A stretch of DNA of 64,000 bases, from positions 17,517,310 through 17,581,309 of the forward strand of contig CM022673.1 in assembly GCA_012295275.1 (NCBI GenBank). Reading direction: 5' to 3'. The notes beneath the pieces were generated by a model. The model was not told the DNA's origin. It did no database searches and was given only the letters and a program-made list of their open reading frames with translations. This DNA is from Chrysomallon squamiferum (Eukaryota; Mollusca; Gastropoda; Neomphalida; Peltospiridae). Shown here piece by piece: positions 1 through 30,848 of the stretch; positions within the stretch are counted from its first letter, which is position 1; every line of letters starts with the position of its first letter. The translations under genes were made by a program, and so were the position numbers.

Positions 1-7
1 TTTTCAG

Positions 8-3000
8 ACTTTTTCATAAACACTGTTATGATTCCCTCCTGTTTACTGAACTCAACCTCCAACCTCACTGGACACAGGTCAGAGTTTTTACTTACATAGC
101 AACATTCATTATTTCTTTTTTAATTAAGTAATATTAATTATTATTTATAAATTTGTTTTTAAAGTGTTCTTCTGATAAAATTAGGAAATAGTCTAAATAT
201 ACTTTGGATATTTCCAAGTTGTGTTTTAATATTTTAATTTTATTTTAAAATTATTTTTATTATTATTTATTTTCTTAAATTTTATCTTAATAATGAAATA
301 TAACAACTAAAAAGTACAGTTAAAAGAAATATCTTGATCTTGCTATAAGTATGTAGTGGTGACATCATGTAGAGATAGTTCTAAACAATCTCTAAACAAA
401 CACATTGTCATCAGAACTCTGTGAAGGTGTAAAATGGTAGCATTTTACAATCATTGTTTTTTGAGTGAACATAGATTCATTTAAACAATGAAATAATAAC
501 ATTGTAGTCTAAAAAAATGATAATGTCATTTATTCTTACTGTTATTTTATCTAACATTTAATTAAATACTTTGACTGTTTATCTCACAGATCAGTGATCA
601 TGTTTTAAACAGTTTACACACCAGATGCCACATGATACAGAGACTTAATCTGTCGTGGGCTGGAAAAAACAGCCCTTTGTCACAAACAGCTGTTGAAAGG
701 TTAGACAAACTACTTCATAAATTTACTAATATTGTTGTTATGATTTCATTATTTGTGGCTTTTAAAAGATTTGAGAAAAAAAGGAAACATCTGATAAATT
801 TGCTAATGTACGAATGTTTATTATAATTTCATTATTTACATTTGTTAAATGATTTGAAAAAAAACAACCAACCTTATAAATTTACTAATACCTGATTTAC
901 ATATATTTTATCATAATTTTATTATTTAGAACTCTAAAAAAATTGATAATTTTACTAATGTCTGATGCACATATTTTTATTATAATTATTGAAAAGTAAA
1001 GCACTGTAAGAATTTTCTTTTTATAACAATAGTTTTTCTTAATTAGCTGACTTTGTAACAAAATTAAAAAAAAATTAAAAAGAGAAAAAATCACCTGGTG
1101 ATTAATCTTTGCTTATAATAAATATTACAATATTTCAGTAACAAAACAAACTCATAAAAATGAATGTAGGATACTGTTTAATTTTATTGTGGTCTTATTT
1201 TGTACATAGAAATGTAAGAAGAAAAAACAAAGAAAAGAAAGAAACAAAGAAATCCAACATAATAGTATGATAAATAATTTCAGTTTTTCTTTCTTTTTTA
1301 TTTTTTTTGTCCTCAGTCTGTTGAGAATATTTACATTTCTATCTCAAAAAATGGTATTCAAGAACTTGATATCTGTTTTATTAACTAAAAGTTATTATTA
1401 GCAAACACTGGGTTGCCTGATTTTTCATTATATTAAATATGCAGTTACCAGTCTTATAATTTTGTGTTACATTTCATGCTGTGTTAATTTGGATTTAACT
1501 CCTAACTTTCTGTTTTAGTTTTTTCAGAGTCTGTGGGAGTTGTCTTTCCTGTCTTCAGGTCTCATGTTGTCAGTTTGTTGTTGAATCCACGATGGAAATT
1601 CTCTACAAATACTGTCCTGTTCTTGAAGGTGCCTAGCTTCATTAAACATTATTTTTTCATTATTTTTCATTATTATAAAATATTAATTAAATACAATAAT
1701 TATTGAGTTACTACTATTATTATTATTATTTATTATTATTATTATTATATTTATTATTATTATATTATTTAATTTATTGATTTACTGTTTTATTAATATA
1801 TATATATTATTATTCACAGATGCAAGTGAATTGATAAATATAACATTACAGTGTTTGTAGGTAGCCTTTAATATTTATGTATTTATTAACAGGATACAGT
1901 TTTGACAGAATGTTATTGTGTAAATGTTGTTTTTATTTCAGAGTTAGATTTAAGTAGTTGTCGACAGCTGGATAACCTAGGACTGACATACCTCAGCAAG
2001 ATGACAACTTTAAAAAAAGTTAACTTGTATCGAACTCATGCTGACATGCCAAACATCCTTGGTCTAATCTAGTGAGTCTCATATTCATTATTATCTAGTT
2101 TTATCTAGTGAGTTTATCATTTATTTTCAAGTTTTATCTAGTGAGTTTCTCATTTATTAACTAGTTTTAGCTTATGAGTTTCTCATTTATTAACTAGTTT
2201 TAGCTTGTGAGTTTCTCATTATTAACTAGTTTTATCTTGTGAGTTTCTCATTTATTAACTAGTTTTACCTAGTGATTTTGTCATTTATTATCTAATTTTA
2301 TCTCATGAGTTTGACATTTATTATCTAGTGAGATTGAGGTTCATTATTATCTAGTGACTCTGACTTTATTTTACTATCTAGATTTATCAGATTAGTGTAG
2401 TATTATTTTACTGTCTAATTTTAACTAATGAGTTTTAGTGAAATTTATTATCTAATTTTTCTTCTATTGAATTTAATATTATTTTATTTTCTAGTTTTAT
2501 TTAATTGATATAATTTTATTATCTGGTTTTATCTAGTAAGTTTGACATTATTTTACTGCACATTTACCTAATGAAGTTTAGTGAAATTTATTATCTAAGT
2601 TTTTTTCAGTGAGTTAGATATTCTTTTACTGTCGATAAAGTTTTGACATTTTATTATCAAATTTTATGTAGCCTAGCAAGTTTGATATTTACTATCTGGT
2701 TTTATGAAGTGATTTTAATATTAAGTTGTTATTTATTTTCATCAAATGAGTTTGACATTATTTTACTGTCTGGTGAGCAAGACATAAATAATTTTGTTCA
2801 GTATTTAATTAGAAAGGAATATTACTTGTCTGATGATAAATATTGATAAAAGTTAATAATCATTTTTATTCTTAAATGATTTGAACATTTTACATATATA
2901 TATATTATTTATTTACAGTGCATGTCCCAATCTTGAACACTTAAATCTAGGAGCATGTACACGAGTTTCAAGTTTCAATGATGTAGCTCTGGCATTAGGA

Positions 3001-3724
3001 TCAAACTGCAAGTAATTACAGAAGTTTATTTTCTTTAGATTAGGTTTAGATTATAAAACATTTGTGAGGAAAACATAAAAAGAAAGAAAGAAAAGAAAAG
3101 AAAAGAAAATAAAAGAAAATCTTTAAAAACTTTCTGAAAAAAATAAAAATTGGAATAAAAAAAAAATAGGTAATGTTTAATACAGAAAATTTAATAAAGA
3201 TGGAAAAAAAAGAACAGAAGGATAAATAACTAGATACTCATCCTGTAAATCAGAAAATTTAATTGATATAGAAAAGGGAAAAACAGAACACAAATGAAGA
3301 CGTCATTTTTTTTTTCTTGTTTTTACAGAAAACTAAAATCATTAGATCTGTGGAGAGCAAGAACATTTAGTGAAGTTGGAATGACAGCAATTGCAAACAA
3401 CTGTAGACAACTAGAAGAACTCGATTTAGGATGGTGGTTTGTACTAGTATACTCACCCCATTTACTATTTTATGAAAATTAAAGAAAATAACTGAGGGAA
3501 ATAACTGTGTATATTAAAGGCAGATAATTGTAGAATATTCATATATGTAACCATTAAGAGAAATAACTACAGAAACATTAAGATTTGTAACTTCAATAAC
3601 CATAATAAAATGAAATGAAATAGAGATACTATAAGTCAGGGGAGAGATCTATGACCATATTAGGGAAAGTTTTGTCTATAACATTTATTATCTAAAACTA
3701 AGAAATTAATAAAGATGTAATAGC

Positions 3725-3755
<31 letters not shown>

Positions 3756-4958
3756 GAAAGTTGCTTAAAACAAAACTGATAAAGTAATGATAATATAGTT
3801 AAATTTTACTCTGAACCTATTCATATTTATCTCAGAGAAATAATTATATTTAAACTTTTTAAAATGTTAATTTAAAAAAAAAAAAAAAAACTTTTTCATT
3901 ATAGCTCGGCACTCCAGTCTAGTTCAGGATGTTTTGTTAATCTGTCAGAGAAGTGTCGTAACTTGAAGAAATTATTTCTTACAGCAAACAGGTATTTCCA
4001 CTTCTGTGATACAGATTTACCAATACATATCCTGTCCCTAGAACTGTCATTTTCACATCTTTATTGACAGCAGATTCCAAAGCTTCTAAATGAACAACTA
4101 GGACCCTTCACAATATATCTACTATCTCATATAGCCTTATACAATATACACAACTAATAACTTTTAATGGTACATACCTGGATAGACACTTTGTACAGTA
4201 AAATAAAAAAAGTTTTAGTGAAGTAAATAACACTGCAGAGTTCATAGCACAGATGACACTGACTATTCTTACATCAATTAAATTATTCTGGGTTATTGGA
4301 TAATTGCTGAATTTAACATTTTAAATTACAGTACCTCTTTTAACAGTATCCTATTCATTAGTGCCTGAAAATGCTTTTCAAAATTGGAGAAAATATAGCT
4401 AAAAGTAGTTATTGTTTTTGTTAATTGTTAAAACTGATGTATGGGGGTTACTGTAGAACAATTAGGTTTTTTTTTCACATTAACATCACATATATGATGA
4501 CTTGTGATCTAAAAATTCATTAGTTGGTTAATCAAACATTGACTGAAATATTTTAATGTGCATTTGTTCTGATTTTCAAACAGGACGGTTTGTGATATGG
4601 ATCTTGTTGCATTTGCTGAAAACTGTCAGCAGTTGGAACAACTTGACATCCTTGGCACACGCGAAGTGTCAGTCACTGGAGCCCTGCGGTGAGAAATTCT
4701 CTTTTACTTCATACAGCAGCGTTTTGGTGAGAAATTCTCTTTTACTTCATACAGCGTTTTTTATTTTTTATTTTAAACTCATCAGTTTTTTATTTTAAAC
4801 CTGTGGTGAGAAATTCTCTTTTACTTCATACAACGTTTTTATTTTAAACTCACATCATATTTAATACAGTTTTAAACAACAAATCTTGCATCACTTTCAC
4901 TTTGGATGATTAAAATATTCTGTTTAAACAAAAGCAAGTGGTGGATTTTTTGCTGTTA

Positions 4959-4996
<38 letters not shown>

Positions 4997-5262
4997 CATC
5001 ATCATTATTATCATTATTATTTGATTCATTAGTATTTTTATATTTTATTATTATTATTATCATCATCATCTTAACCATCATTGTTATTATTATTATTTTT
5101 ATTATTATTTATTTTTATTTTTTCTATTCAAGAGTTCTTGAGTCGTGTACAAACTTAAAAATGTTTGACATATCATTTTGTGCTGACATTGATGAGGAGG
5201 CTGTAATCGGATGGAGAATGCTGTTTCCACAAGTGGACATAAAGAAAAGTTTCCAAGCATGA
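8..5262 (+). CDS. FBXL4: F-box/LRR protein 4 (FBXL4), C-terminal half, nine exons, 5' end outside window
   Basis: Exons: 8-77, 590-699, 1528-1628, 1942-2071, 2919-3011, 3329-3436, 3905-3991, 4584-4688, 5133-5262 (stop TGA). All junctions are GT/AG and phases agree. The translated part (about 311 residues) is a run of leucine-rich repeats. It begins [19 protein letters not shown], contains [22 protein letters not shown] and LDILGTR blocks, and ends DIKKSFQA. These blocks match vertebrate FBXL4 in order and reach its normal C-terminus. The F-box and N-terminal discoidin-like part must lie upstream of base 1. FBXL4 is known as a substrate-receptor subunit of an SCF ubiquitin ligase at the mitochondrial outer membrane that restrains mitophagy by turning over BNIP3/NIX. 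The LRR half seen here is the substrate-binding part. Two of its introns carry tandem copies of the exon-8 and exon-4 donor regions (see findings). Confidence 0.95.
2072..2760 (+). repeat. degenerate tandem repeat in FBXL4 intron 4 containing splice-donor-like units
   Basis: From the exon-4 donor onward the intron is built of diverged units of about 35-45 bases around 'ttttatctagtgagtttctc', interspersed with 'atttattaactag'. Several units keep the donor-like string tagtgagt (for example near 2108 and 2140). Copies become more diverged to the right. The unit includes the sequence of the real donor at 2072. Confidence 0.8.
4687..4845 (+). repeat. triplicated exon-8 donor region in FBXL4
   Basis: The block 'ggtgagaaattctctttt' plus 'acttcatacag' occurs three times, with GT donors at 4689, 4727 and 4806. 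The first is the functional exon-8 end by reading frame and homology. In the FBXL4 frame the codon right after the first donor position is TGA, so use of either later donor would truncate the protein. Confidence 0.85.
4955..5120. repeat. (ATT)n/(ATC)n-rich tract before FBXL4 exon 9
   Basis: Imperfect ATT and ATC triplet repeats run almost to the acceptor of exon 9 at 5132, so they supply most of its pyrimidine-rich upstream sequence. Confidence 0.8.
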
Positions 5263-6982
5263 CATAAAATAATGATATCTTGAATCTTATGTTTGGGGAA
5301 TCCAAGTTCTATTTTAAGTTCAATATATTGAATGAATTATCAGAAAAATTAAATTAAATAAGTTATGAGAGAATGAGGTTTTGTGAAAATCATATTTTGT
5401 ATTTAGAGTGAAAACTCGCTAAATTAAATTTCAGGAAATTAACTTATTGTGGAAATATTTTTAATAATTTATACTATATATTGATTGCCGATAACATTTA
5501 CTTAAAAATATTAACAGAATTTTTGCTATAAATGACATGTTATCATTTCATATGAACTTCTACTGTTTAATAGTTCTTAAATGTCCATGCATTTTATATT
5601 CTTTTTGAGTATTACAGCTATAATGATCTCTAATGGAGAAAAATGTTGAATTTTATATGTGTACTTTATATCATAAATATCAATTTAATTTCTTTGTACC
5701 TAGTTTGCAACAGATAAGGAGAAAATACTTTCAAAAAGAAATACAGTGTAAAACTTTAATCATCCAAATACTTAAAACGTTTTTAGTAAATGAAACTATA
5801 AATACATTTTTTGAAATTATTTATTTATTTATCTATGTATTTATTTTTGTTTTCTTATTTTAAATGTTACCTTTTTAGAATTATTAATTAATTATAATGA
5901 AACAGAAGGCCAGTTCAAACTGGTCATGTCAAATTGTTTCTCAAATGTAGAGGGATTGTTTTTATAAATTATTAATTTTATTAAATTTATTATCTGATAT
6001 TAATATTCAGTCCTGGATTTAAATAGAAACAAAACAAGATCTAAATAGGACCACAGAGAAAGCTGGTTCCTAGCCTTAACCTCAACTGACGTTTTTCAAA
6101 CAGTGTATGTACATCTTTGTCCAAATTTGACCTTCATTTATTGGCCTGTTTTAAATTATTCAACAAAATCAGACTGCATTAATCTTATCTAATTCACCAA
6201 GAATCTCAAAAAGTACATTTAATTACCATGGAGATTAAAAAGCCTGCAATAGTTGTGTGTGTTTTCCATCTTGTATTTCTACAGTTTATTTGTATTGAAC
6301 ATGCACAGCAACAATTATGTAATTAAGTGGTTCAGTTAATTGACTTTTATTATTATTATCAATTTTATTTTTTATTTTTTTATTTTTTTTTATTATTATT
6401 TTTTATTATCACTGTTTTTTTTTCTTGGGGCATTTGTCTAGATTTTTACAATTTGGCATCATTTAAATTTTTCCCTCTTTTTTTATATTTTTAATCATTT
6501 TGTTTTATCTTGTGACCTTACTTATTTACTGTCATCTTAGTATCAAGGGCATTACAATTAAATTATCTTTTTATTTTCACATAGAATTTTTTTTTTTTTA
6601 ATAGATTAATACCAAATTAAATTTAAAAAACTCATATTTCATATTTCTGCATTTCTTATATTTTTAAATAGAATTATAATAATCATAACAGAGGAGGCTA
6701 TAATTTGATAATTATTATTATTTTACAAATGCTAAATAAATGAACTTGTGAACATTACAAAATGTATGCTAACAAAGTTCTGTTTGTTAAATTTTATTAC
6801 ATTTTGATAACAACATACTGTCAAAACACAAAAGTGGTTATTGGTAATATTTGTTCAAAGGCTGTGCTTCAAACAGAATAAAAAATATTCAGTCTGTAAT
6901 ATTGTGAACAGAATTTTAGCAGTCCTTTTAATATATATTTCATTTTCCCTTTGTTATCAAATGTTTTTAATTTTTAAATTTA

Positions 6983-7037
<55 letters not shown>

Positions 7038-9439
7038 TCTATATTTTATTGTTTTTATTTCAATGAGGCTGATGCAATGGAATTTAACTTTTTTTTGTTG
7101 ATTCGGTTTTCATTTATTGTGAATTTAGAAAAATGTGATATGTAACTAATTTCTGGAATAATTTATTCAAAAAAAGAGAGTGAATGAGTGTGTGTGAATG
7201 TATGTGAACAAATGAAATGTAATATTTTAGCAAAATGTAGCTTTTATTAAAAATATTAAGAACAACTGTTTTGCTGGTCAAATGTGTTCAAATTATAGCA
7301 ATAATGTTGAGATAATATCCTACATGAAAAGATTGTTCAGCATTATTCTGTGTTTAATTTGTCTTTTAACCAATTTCTTACATTTTCTTTGTAATGTAAA
7401 TTCCTTGAATAGATAGGTGTATATGCTTTAATGAAAGGAAACTATGGAATATTGCTTTCCTTCAAAAGATAGTTAAATGAATAGATTGTATTATTACTAT
7501 TAGTAGTCACTGGAAGTAATAATATTATTTAAAAACAAAAAAACGTGGCTAACTTTATAGAATCTTGGCATTTATATAACAATTTAGGGCAATAATAAAG
7601 TTGAAAAATAAATGTGATAAATGACAAAACTTTAAGATTTTATTTTGTATTATATTTTTATTTCGATATTTGTTATTAGAATGTAAGTTTTCTTATCTGA
7701 AAAAATGAAGTTTTAACAAGATAAATAGATAATTTCATTTCAATACGTTATTACAAAAACATAAAATTATAATTAAAATTTTAAGCAAGTGGCGAAATTT
7801 CTCTACAAATTTAACAGTACTGACAAACGTAACTTCAGTTTGATAAGATTATGGACTGATCCATTTGTGTATATTTGTTTGTAGTTGTTGTTTGTTTGTT
7901 TTGTTTTTGGGTTTTTTTTGTTTTTTTTTAAGAAAGAATAAACAAATAAAAAAAACGTTCGTAAAATAAACGCCGAAAAAAGGTTTAATGACAGTATTAG
8001 TCACTTCACTGAATTTCGTTTACTGTTACGCAGCAATTTCAGTGATTGTAAGTGTTCAGTCAAGCCTGAGCGATAATTCTTGGAAATAGTTGGCATTCAA
8101 CATTTTAAACAAACTACTCATTTATATTGTTAGGAATTTCTAAAAAGCGGATTCCATCACTACCAACTATTTCACATCTTCTTCGTAAATACCAGCATAT
8201 CGTAACGTTTTGTAAAAGCCTTCTTAATCGAGTCGCAAATTACCTCGAATCGTTAACCAGGGCGAAAATGCCATTTGCAGAAGGTCATTAAAGAGGGGAT
8301 AATTTTTCAGAATATTTTATCATTGCGAGATATCATCAAAGTATTTTTGCCCAAGTGTCAAATTTCCGACTAAATGGTGCCGAAAATAGCTGTTAACAGA
8401 TTACTCGATTTACAACCATTAATCCGTAGTTGTTTGTGTTAACATAAAAACTCGGAACTGTTTTGAGAAAATGATGGTTATATTTTAATATGGTGTGTAT
8501 CCATTACAGGTCTAGATAGACCTGCGATATTAAATATAATTACATACTAAGCCTTTTTTTTTTTTTTTTTTATTTATTTATTGTTGTTTTGATATTAATT
8601 TTATTTTTGCCTATACTCGTAAAGCACAAATGACGTTAAGGATATCTATATTTATTTATTTAAATTTTATTTGTTTTATAAATCCAATAAAAATTTGAAC
8701 GATATTATATATCGAAAAAAAAAAAAAAAAGTATGTCAGATTCAATTATTACTGGTAATGAAAACCTTCATTATATATATTATTTATGTATTTTACTGAT
8801 AGGAAACTAGATCCGTGTTATTGTGCGTTACGTCACTTAACGAAAATGAGAAAATAACCTGCTGAAGCCTAGGGTCATCACAGCCTTATTCAGAAAATCC
8901 TATTTACGGTAACAAATCTAAAAATATCAAATAGGTATGAGATAAATGTTTCCTTAACAGACGAAGCTGAATGTCACGAGTTCACAGAACTAATGTTGTT
9001 AATACAATTATTTGTAAAGCTGGCTAATACATTTTACGTCCAATATTCCGTTACAACTACTAGTCCAGAGAGCTGAAAGACCAAAGTTTTATATTTGGTT
9101 ACTGTACTTGAACTTACTTAATAATAATAGTAATAAGAAGAAGAAGAAGAAAGAAAGAAATATATATATATATAAAGAACTATATATCAAGGAAGTATCC
9201 ACATCATGCACACACAGGAGAAAAACGTACGTGATAAGGAACAATGTGTCTGCAGTGGTTTATAAAGTCTTGCACACAGCCGAACCCGGTTAATGGACGT
9301 GATCGCTGTATTAAACATAATCCTACTGATCTGTGGGTTTCTTTTTATAATATTGTTGTAGAAAATGACCTCATACTGACCAACGGTAAGAATCGAGCCT
9401 GGGTATAGATTTTGGTGGTGTGGGTTTTTTTTCTCACGC

Positions 9440-9445
<6 letters not shown>

Positions 9446-9492
<47 letters not shown>

Positions 9493-9646
9493 CTCATACA
9501 CATACATATACATATATACATATATATTCTTCATAAATGTTTTAAACTGTTAATATTATATTAAAATAATTATTAATATTTTATTTTTATACTTTTAAAT
9601 TAATTATTAATTTTCAAGAACTGCTAAATAGTACTACTACCACGAC

Positions 9647-9708
<62 letters not shown>

Positions 9709-9709
9709 T
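9446..9709. repeat. (CA)n and (ATA)n microsatellites
   Basis: A (CA)n run of about 40 bases at 9446-9485 is followed by TATA/CATA steps. A long (ATA)n run lies at 9649-9709. Confidence 0.9.
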
Positions 9710-11621
9710 TTTAAAAAATGAGTATGATCCTAACAATGCAGTTCTGATCAGTTATTTTCCGTACGGGATCTGTGATCTTAACTAACGTTGTAAGGTGCAC
9801 ATTACTGATCAGTTACGTTACTAAGTCTGTACGGGGTGAAAAATTAGAGAACTAACAAGCCCATAATACAGTTGAAGTACAAGTGAACTTATGTACAGTT
9901 TATAGCTTATAGATCAAAAATAGGTCACGTCTCTCATTCATCTTTGACACGTGATCAATACCTGAGCCCGTTCTAAGTCACAATATTGTTTTCACACTTG
10001 ATCAAGTTCATGTTTTGGCATACGATATTAATTTGTTTCTGCTTTATCGATTACAGCCTATCACAGCTTTGGAAAATAAAATAAAAAATTGGGGATAAAA
10101 AATAAGACGGCATTAAAAAAGATATCGTCGTCTTTTTGACAATGTTTTTTTTTTCTTCTTTTTTTTTACATATTATTATTTTTATTAGTTAATGTTGCCA
10201 GGAGAATTAGAAAAAAATAGATATATAAATGCCTACAATCATATAAGCTAATTCATTATCTCATGTACTCTCTTTCACACACAAATATACAACAAGCATA
10301 CAAACATACCTCACACACACACACACACTATATACATATTATATCTTGGAATGTTAATGAAAAAAAAAAAAAAAAACCAACACCAAAAAAGTTACATTTG
10401 TAATGAGGAAACAAGTAATATTACATGATTTTGCAATTTCAGCAGTTTTGTTGGCTGAATGTGACGGAATATTCACAGGTCAACAAACCATTTTTGCAAA
10501 TACTTCCAGTTGCGTGGGCTTCCTTGTCACGCAAAAAGCAATTACAGACTTTCACTGAGACTCTCACAGCTTCACGTGATTTATTACAAAGATAAAGTTT
10601 GTTCTGTTAAACACATCGCCAGAACTCATTGATTAAATCTCAACTATCGATAGGTCCATGGCGAATTTTGTTCTTTTCTAACAGTTTTTGGACATGCACT
10701 TCACTTTGTTTATTAACAGAACTGCTCCTTTTTTGTTTACAGCTTCCAACAGATAGGAAATCTTATAACTCAGTTTATGATAATTAGTCGTGGAGCACTG
10801 GTTAGAACAGAATATAGCCCAAATAGGAGAACTGATGAAATTAATTTGTACTTATTTATTTAGAAATTCTTTTTTTCATAAATTCCTCATCAAGATGTAA
10901 GAGTTATTGAAATTATTTTTGCGGATTCGGCCAATAAAACATTTTCATCTGACCTTAATCTACTCGTTTTTCATGATACTTTTTGTTACAAATTGTTTTT
11001 GCTAATAACTATAATCATCTCTAGTGATTTACACTGAATCTTTTTCTTGCTTCGTTTCTCGTGTTCAATGTTTAAGAAAAACAACAACACCTGACCAATG
11101 GTGGAATTATCATCCTCTGTGGATAAGTAAATCTTTTCGGCAGTAACACCTGAGCTTAGATGAAAATATCAATAGTTTCTGAATTATCGACACCGGTGAA
11201 ATATTGATGGACGCAGTTATCAGAATGGCTTCTATCTCAGGTTATGCGATGACACGGCCGATGGTATGTTCTCTGATACCACGGCGTTGGTTTGTTTGTG
11301 CAAGTGAATACTCTTGCGAATCCAGATTTGTGACGACTCCTTTAATAGAATTGCAAATGTTTGACATCCAATAGCCAGTGACAGAGAAAACTGACTAACA
11401 ATGTCATTAAATCAAGCTTTGAATATCCGCAGATCATTTAAAACAGTTTCAGTGTTAGCCGTTACGAGATGTCAAGCAACAAGTTTTTTGTACAATGTTG
11501 ATATAAGAGGAGAGCCATTATCGCAATTCTGCCTACTTTTTTTTATGGATTATTGATTTATAGCACCTTCCTATTCCATGGAGAAAACGACCTAGAGACA
11601 CTGATACAGTAAAACATACAG

Positions 11622-11624
<3 letters not shown>

Positions 11625-11696
<72 letters not shown>

Positions 11697-11948
11697 ACCA
11701 AAAAAACAGATGTGAAGTTTAATACACTTTTGTTGAATGTGAAAATTAAACGAGCTAATGATTCTCTGTCAGCCAAAGACCAACATATCAGGCTATAAAT
11801 GTGTCTTGGTATTAAATTTAATTTAATAATACTGATATTGGTAAAATGGAAGGAAGTCCATTAGGTAAATGAGAATAACATTAAATTATTACATTAATAC
11901 TGGTCTTTGGATGTCAAATTTAATAGTGGTGTTTTTCATAATGGGCCG

Positions 11949-12027
<79 letters not shown>
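11625..12027. repeat. two (GA)n microsatellites, same orientation
   Basis: Uninterrupted (GA)n lies at about 11625-11694 and again at 11953-12027, separated by about 260 bases of unique sequence. Confidence 0.95.
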
Positions 12028-12029
<2 letters not shown>

Positions 12030-12572
12030 AATTAACGACAGACTACTTTTAATAAAAGCTCATACTGTTTAAGTGCGGAAGCCAAAAAAAAAAAAATAAT
12101 AATAATAATAATAATAATAAAGAAAGAAAGTGAAACAAACCAGAGAAAAAATAATACTGTCAAGAAACGGGAGAATGGTGAAAAGAAAACGAGAAAAACC
12201 GAAAGCATATCTTAAAGGATTAGGTTTGCTTCTTGTTTTTCTTGTTGATCGTTATAAAAGTCTCTAGTAAGCCGTTTTAGACGTGATAACGTCAAGTACT
12301 ATGTAACAAAGATCGATATGCGTGCCTGTACTTGCTCTTTGTTTGTGAAGAAGCTAAACTATAGGTCGCCTTCAATGCGACAACTAACACGGACTCCGCT
12401 ATTGGCAATTCTTAGTTGATTGGTTCCGTGCGTAAATCCCACCCGCAGAAGAGCGTACCGAGGCCAGTCGGCAGAACTGTGGCAATGCTCCAACTATATT
12501 TGCTTGTTGGTCGAGCGAAACGCCGATTTGAATTTTACACTTGCAATATGAACCGGTGATCAAAATGGAATT

Positions 12573-28700
<16,128 letters not shown>

Positions 28701-29065
28701 TTAACAAGATCTCGACGAGTTCACTGGCTATGACGAAAAAGAAAACAGAAAGAAAGAATTTTATTTTTAAGAGATGGCGGTAAAGATGTTAGTCAAAACC
28801 ACTTCATTTTTACTACATGAAAGACGAATGCCACGGGCATAAAATGCTGACATCATTTCCTGTGTGATAATTATTATTTTTATTTATTTATTTATTTAGT
28901 AGACAGGTAAATATAAAATATTGTTGGTTCTATTCCTCCTAAATTACAACTACTTATTCGAGAAGAATAATAATACCAAAAAGAAAATCATAACCCCTGG
29001 TATGGCGAATACGATACATCAACAACAACAACATCAACAAAACAAAAACATTATTAACTAAAAAA

Positions 29066-29100
<35 letters not shown>

Positions 29101-30795
29101 ATTAAATTAAATTAAATTAAATTGAACTGAATTAAACTAATAAATAAACAAATCAAAATACCGTCAGTAAAATGCATAAAATAACAAATAAAACAATCCC
29201 CAAAACACAGAAATGAATAAATGAATGTTATACCAATTCGACATTAATTTATTCACTTCATTTGCTTCCAGACAGTAATAGTGTCCGCACTCTCGTGTCG
29301 TACAGCAATTAACATACATACGTAGATTAAATCTGTGTCACGTTAGTGTGTTGAATATTTCATGATCACTAATAACTAAAGTATTTAGGGTTGATTTTGC
29401 GCGCTGCTTATCACGTAGACATAAGTCTTCACCACCATTATCATTAAAAATTAATAAAAACAAATTAAGGAGGACGCCATATAAATATAATATGACTTGT
29501 AATTTAAAGCAAAAACGTTTCAAACGTTCAACATTTAAGAAAACAAAAAAGAAAGAAAGAAAAGAAGAAAGGGAACGTCGTCCAAAAATTATAACCGGTT
29601 GGACGTTAAAAGAGGTGGTTAATTTAAGACCTGGTGCAAATAAAAGCATGGTACAAATGTAATGCGAACGAAAAGGTTAATTTGACAAAGTCTGTTATTA
29701 CTATGGCATTTTTATTTATTTATTTATTTACTAATTTATTAAGGAATCGAAAATCAAAACCAATACGAAGAAAAAGAAAAGATGAATATACATTTTGGAC
29801 ATTTTACAATCGATAGCAAATTATCCATTATTTTTTCTCGCCCATAAATATTCAGTAAAATATGAATAATTAATTATTACAGTTGTTTACCTCTCTCACT
29901 CTTCTCTATCGTCCTTTGTTATTGTTGTTGTTTGCAGCACAAATGAACATCGTCACCATCACCATTATCATCATCATCATCATAATAGTAAGCACACATC
30001 AATCTACAGTCATCAAAACTGTAAATTATTTTTACAGATATTTTCACCGAATTTTAACGACGAAACGACAATAACTATGCGAGTTTAATAACCGTAATTT
30101 GCATATATATTACATGTGCAGTCGGTTTTTTTTTTTTGTAAATACATTGTTTTTTCGGCAGTGGAAGGTTAATTATAGAAACGAATTATTCAAAAGAAAA
30201 AAGAAAGAAAGGTTTCAGTACTTTCCTCGACTAATAACAAACTGAAAAAGAGGTGTGTGATGTGCTCGTGATAACTTGACCACGACGACAACGACGATGA
30301 TGATGATAAAGGTAATAATAACAATATTAACAACAGTGACATAATGAAGATTATAATATTCGTAAAACAGCGCCATGTACTTTTTAAAATTATTATTTTA
30401 ACATAAATTAAATTAAATTCTTCCAAGTAGTTGTGATATAAGAAAGGAATATTAAATTATTTCACTCTTATTTATTTATTTATTTATTTGAACTCAACAA
30501 GTCGATGTCAGTGAACGTAATGTGTTTATCAACGCAGTGAATGTGGAGGAAACGATGAAGTAAAAATATGTATTTAGTAATTGGCTGTATGAACGGCTCA
30601 GTAATCTGGTGAGTCGAGCAAGTACCGTTGTTAAATACAAATATACTATAAACACTAAACAGACATACAAATACTACAGTTCACTGAATTCCAAGCGTCG
30701 TCAAAATTGAAGAAATATCAACAATGAGCATCAACAAAAGTGAAGAAAGACAGTCAGCTTACATCTCTAGCTGCATTTGTTTGTTGTGATTTCAG

Positions 30796-30848
30796 AGCCG
30801 ATTCAAACTAGAGCCACAACCAGAGCTGAGCTTATAACTATGTTCCAG
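30796..30848 (+). other. weak candidate alternative exon
   Basis: Acceptor ttcag before 30796 and donor gttcgt after 30848 bound an open 53-base segment whose phase (two bases, then 17 codons from PIQTRA to MFQ) would fit after VOPP1-like exon 4. No homology was recognised. It is supported by splice consensus and phase only. Confidence 0.2.

Larger units (their letters stand above)
5263..12572. other. intergenic region between FBXL4 and the VOPP1-like gene
   Basis: No coding exon with recognisable homology was found on either strand. The first part holds the FBXL4 3' UTR. Simple repeats include (ATT)n near 6985-7037, poly-T/poly-A tracts near 8558 and 8715, (CA)n at 9446-9485, (ATA)n at 9649-9709 and two (GA)n tracts. 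The stretches 7980-8530 and 9720-11550 are less repetitive and could be regulatory, but nothing specific is visible. Confidence 0.6.

Noticed and set aside
9187-9534. 115-codon open frame on the - strand
   Set aside because: Half of it is CA-repeat translation. The remainder shows no homology or splice support.
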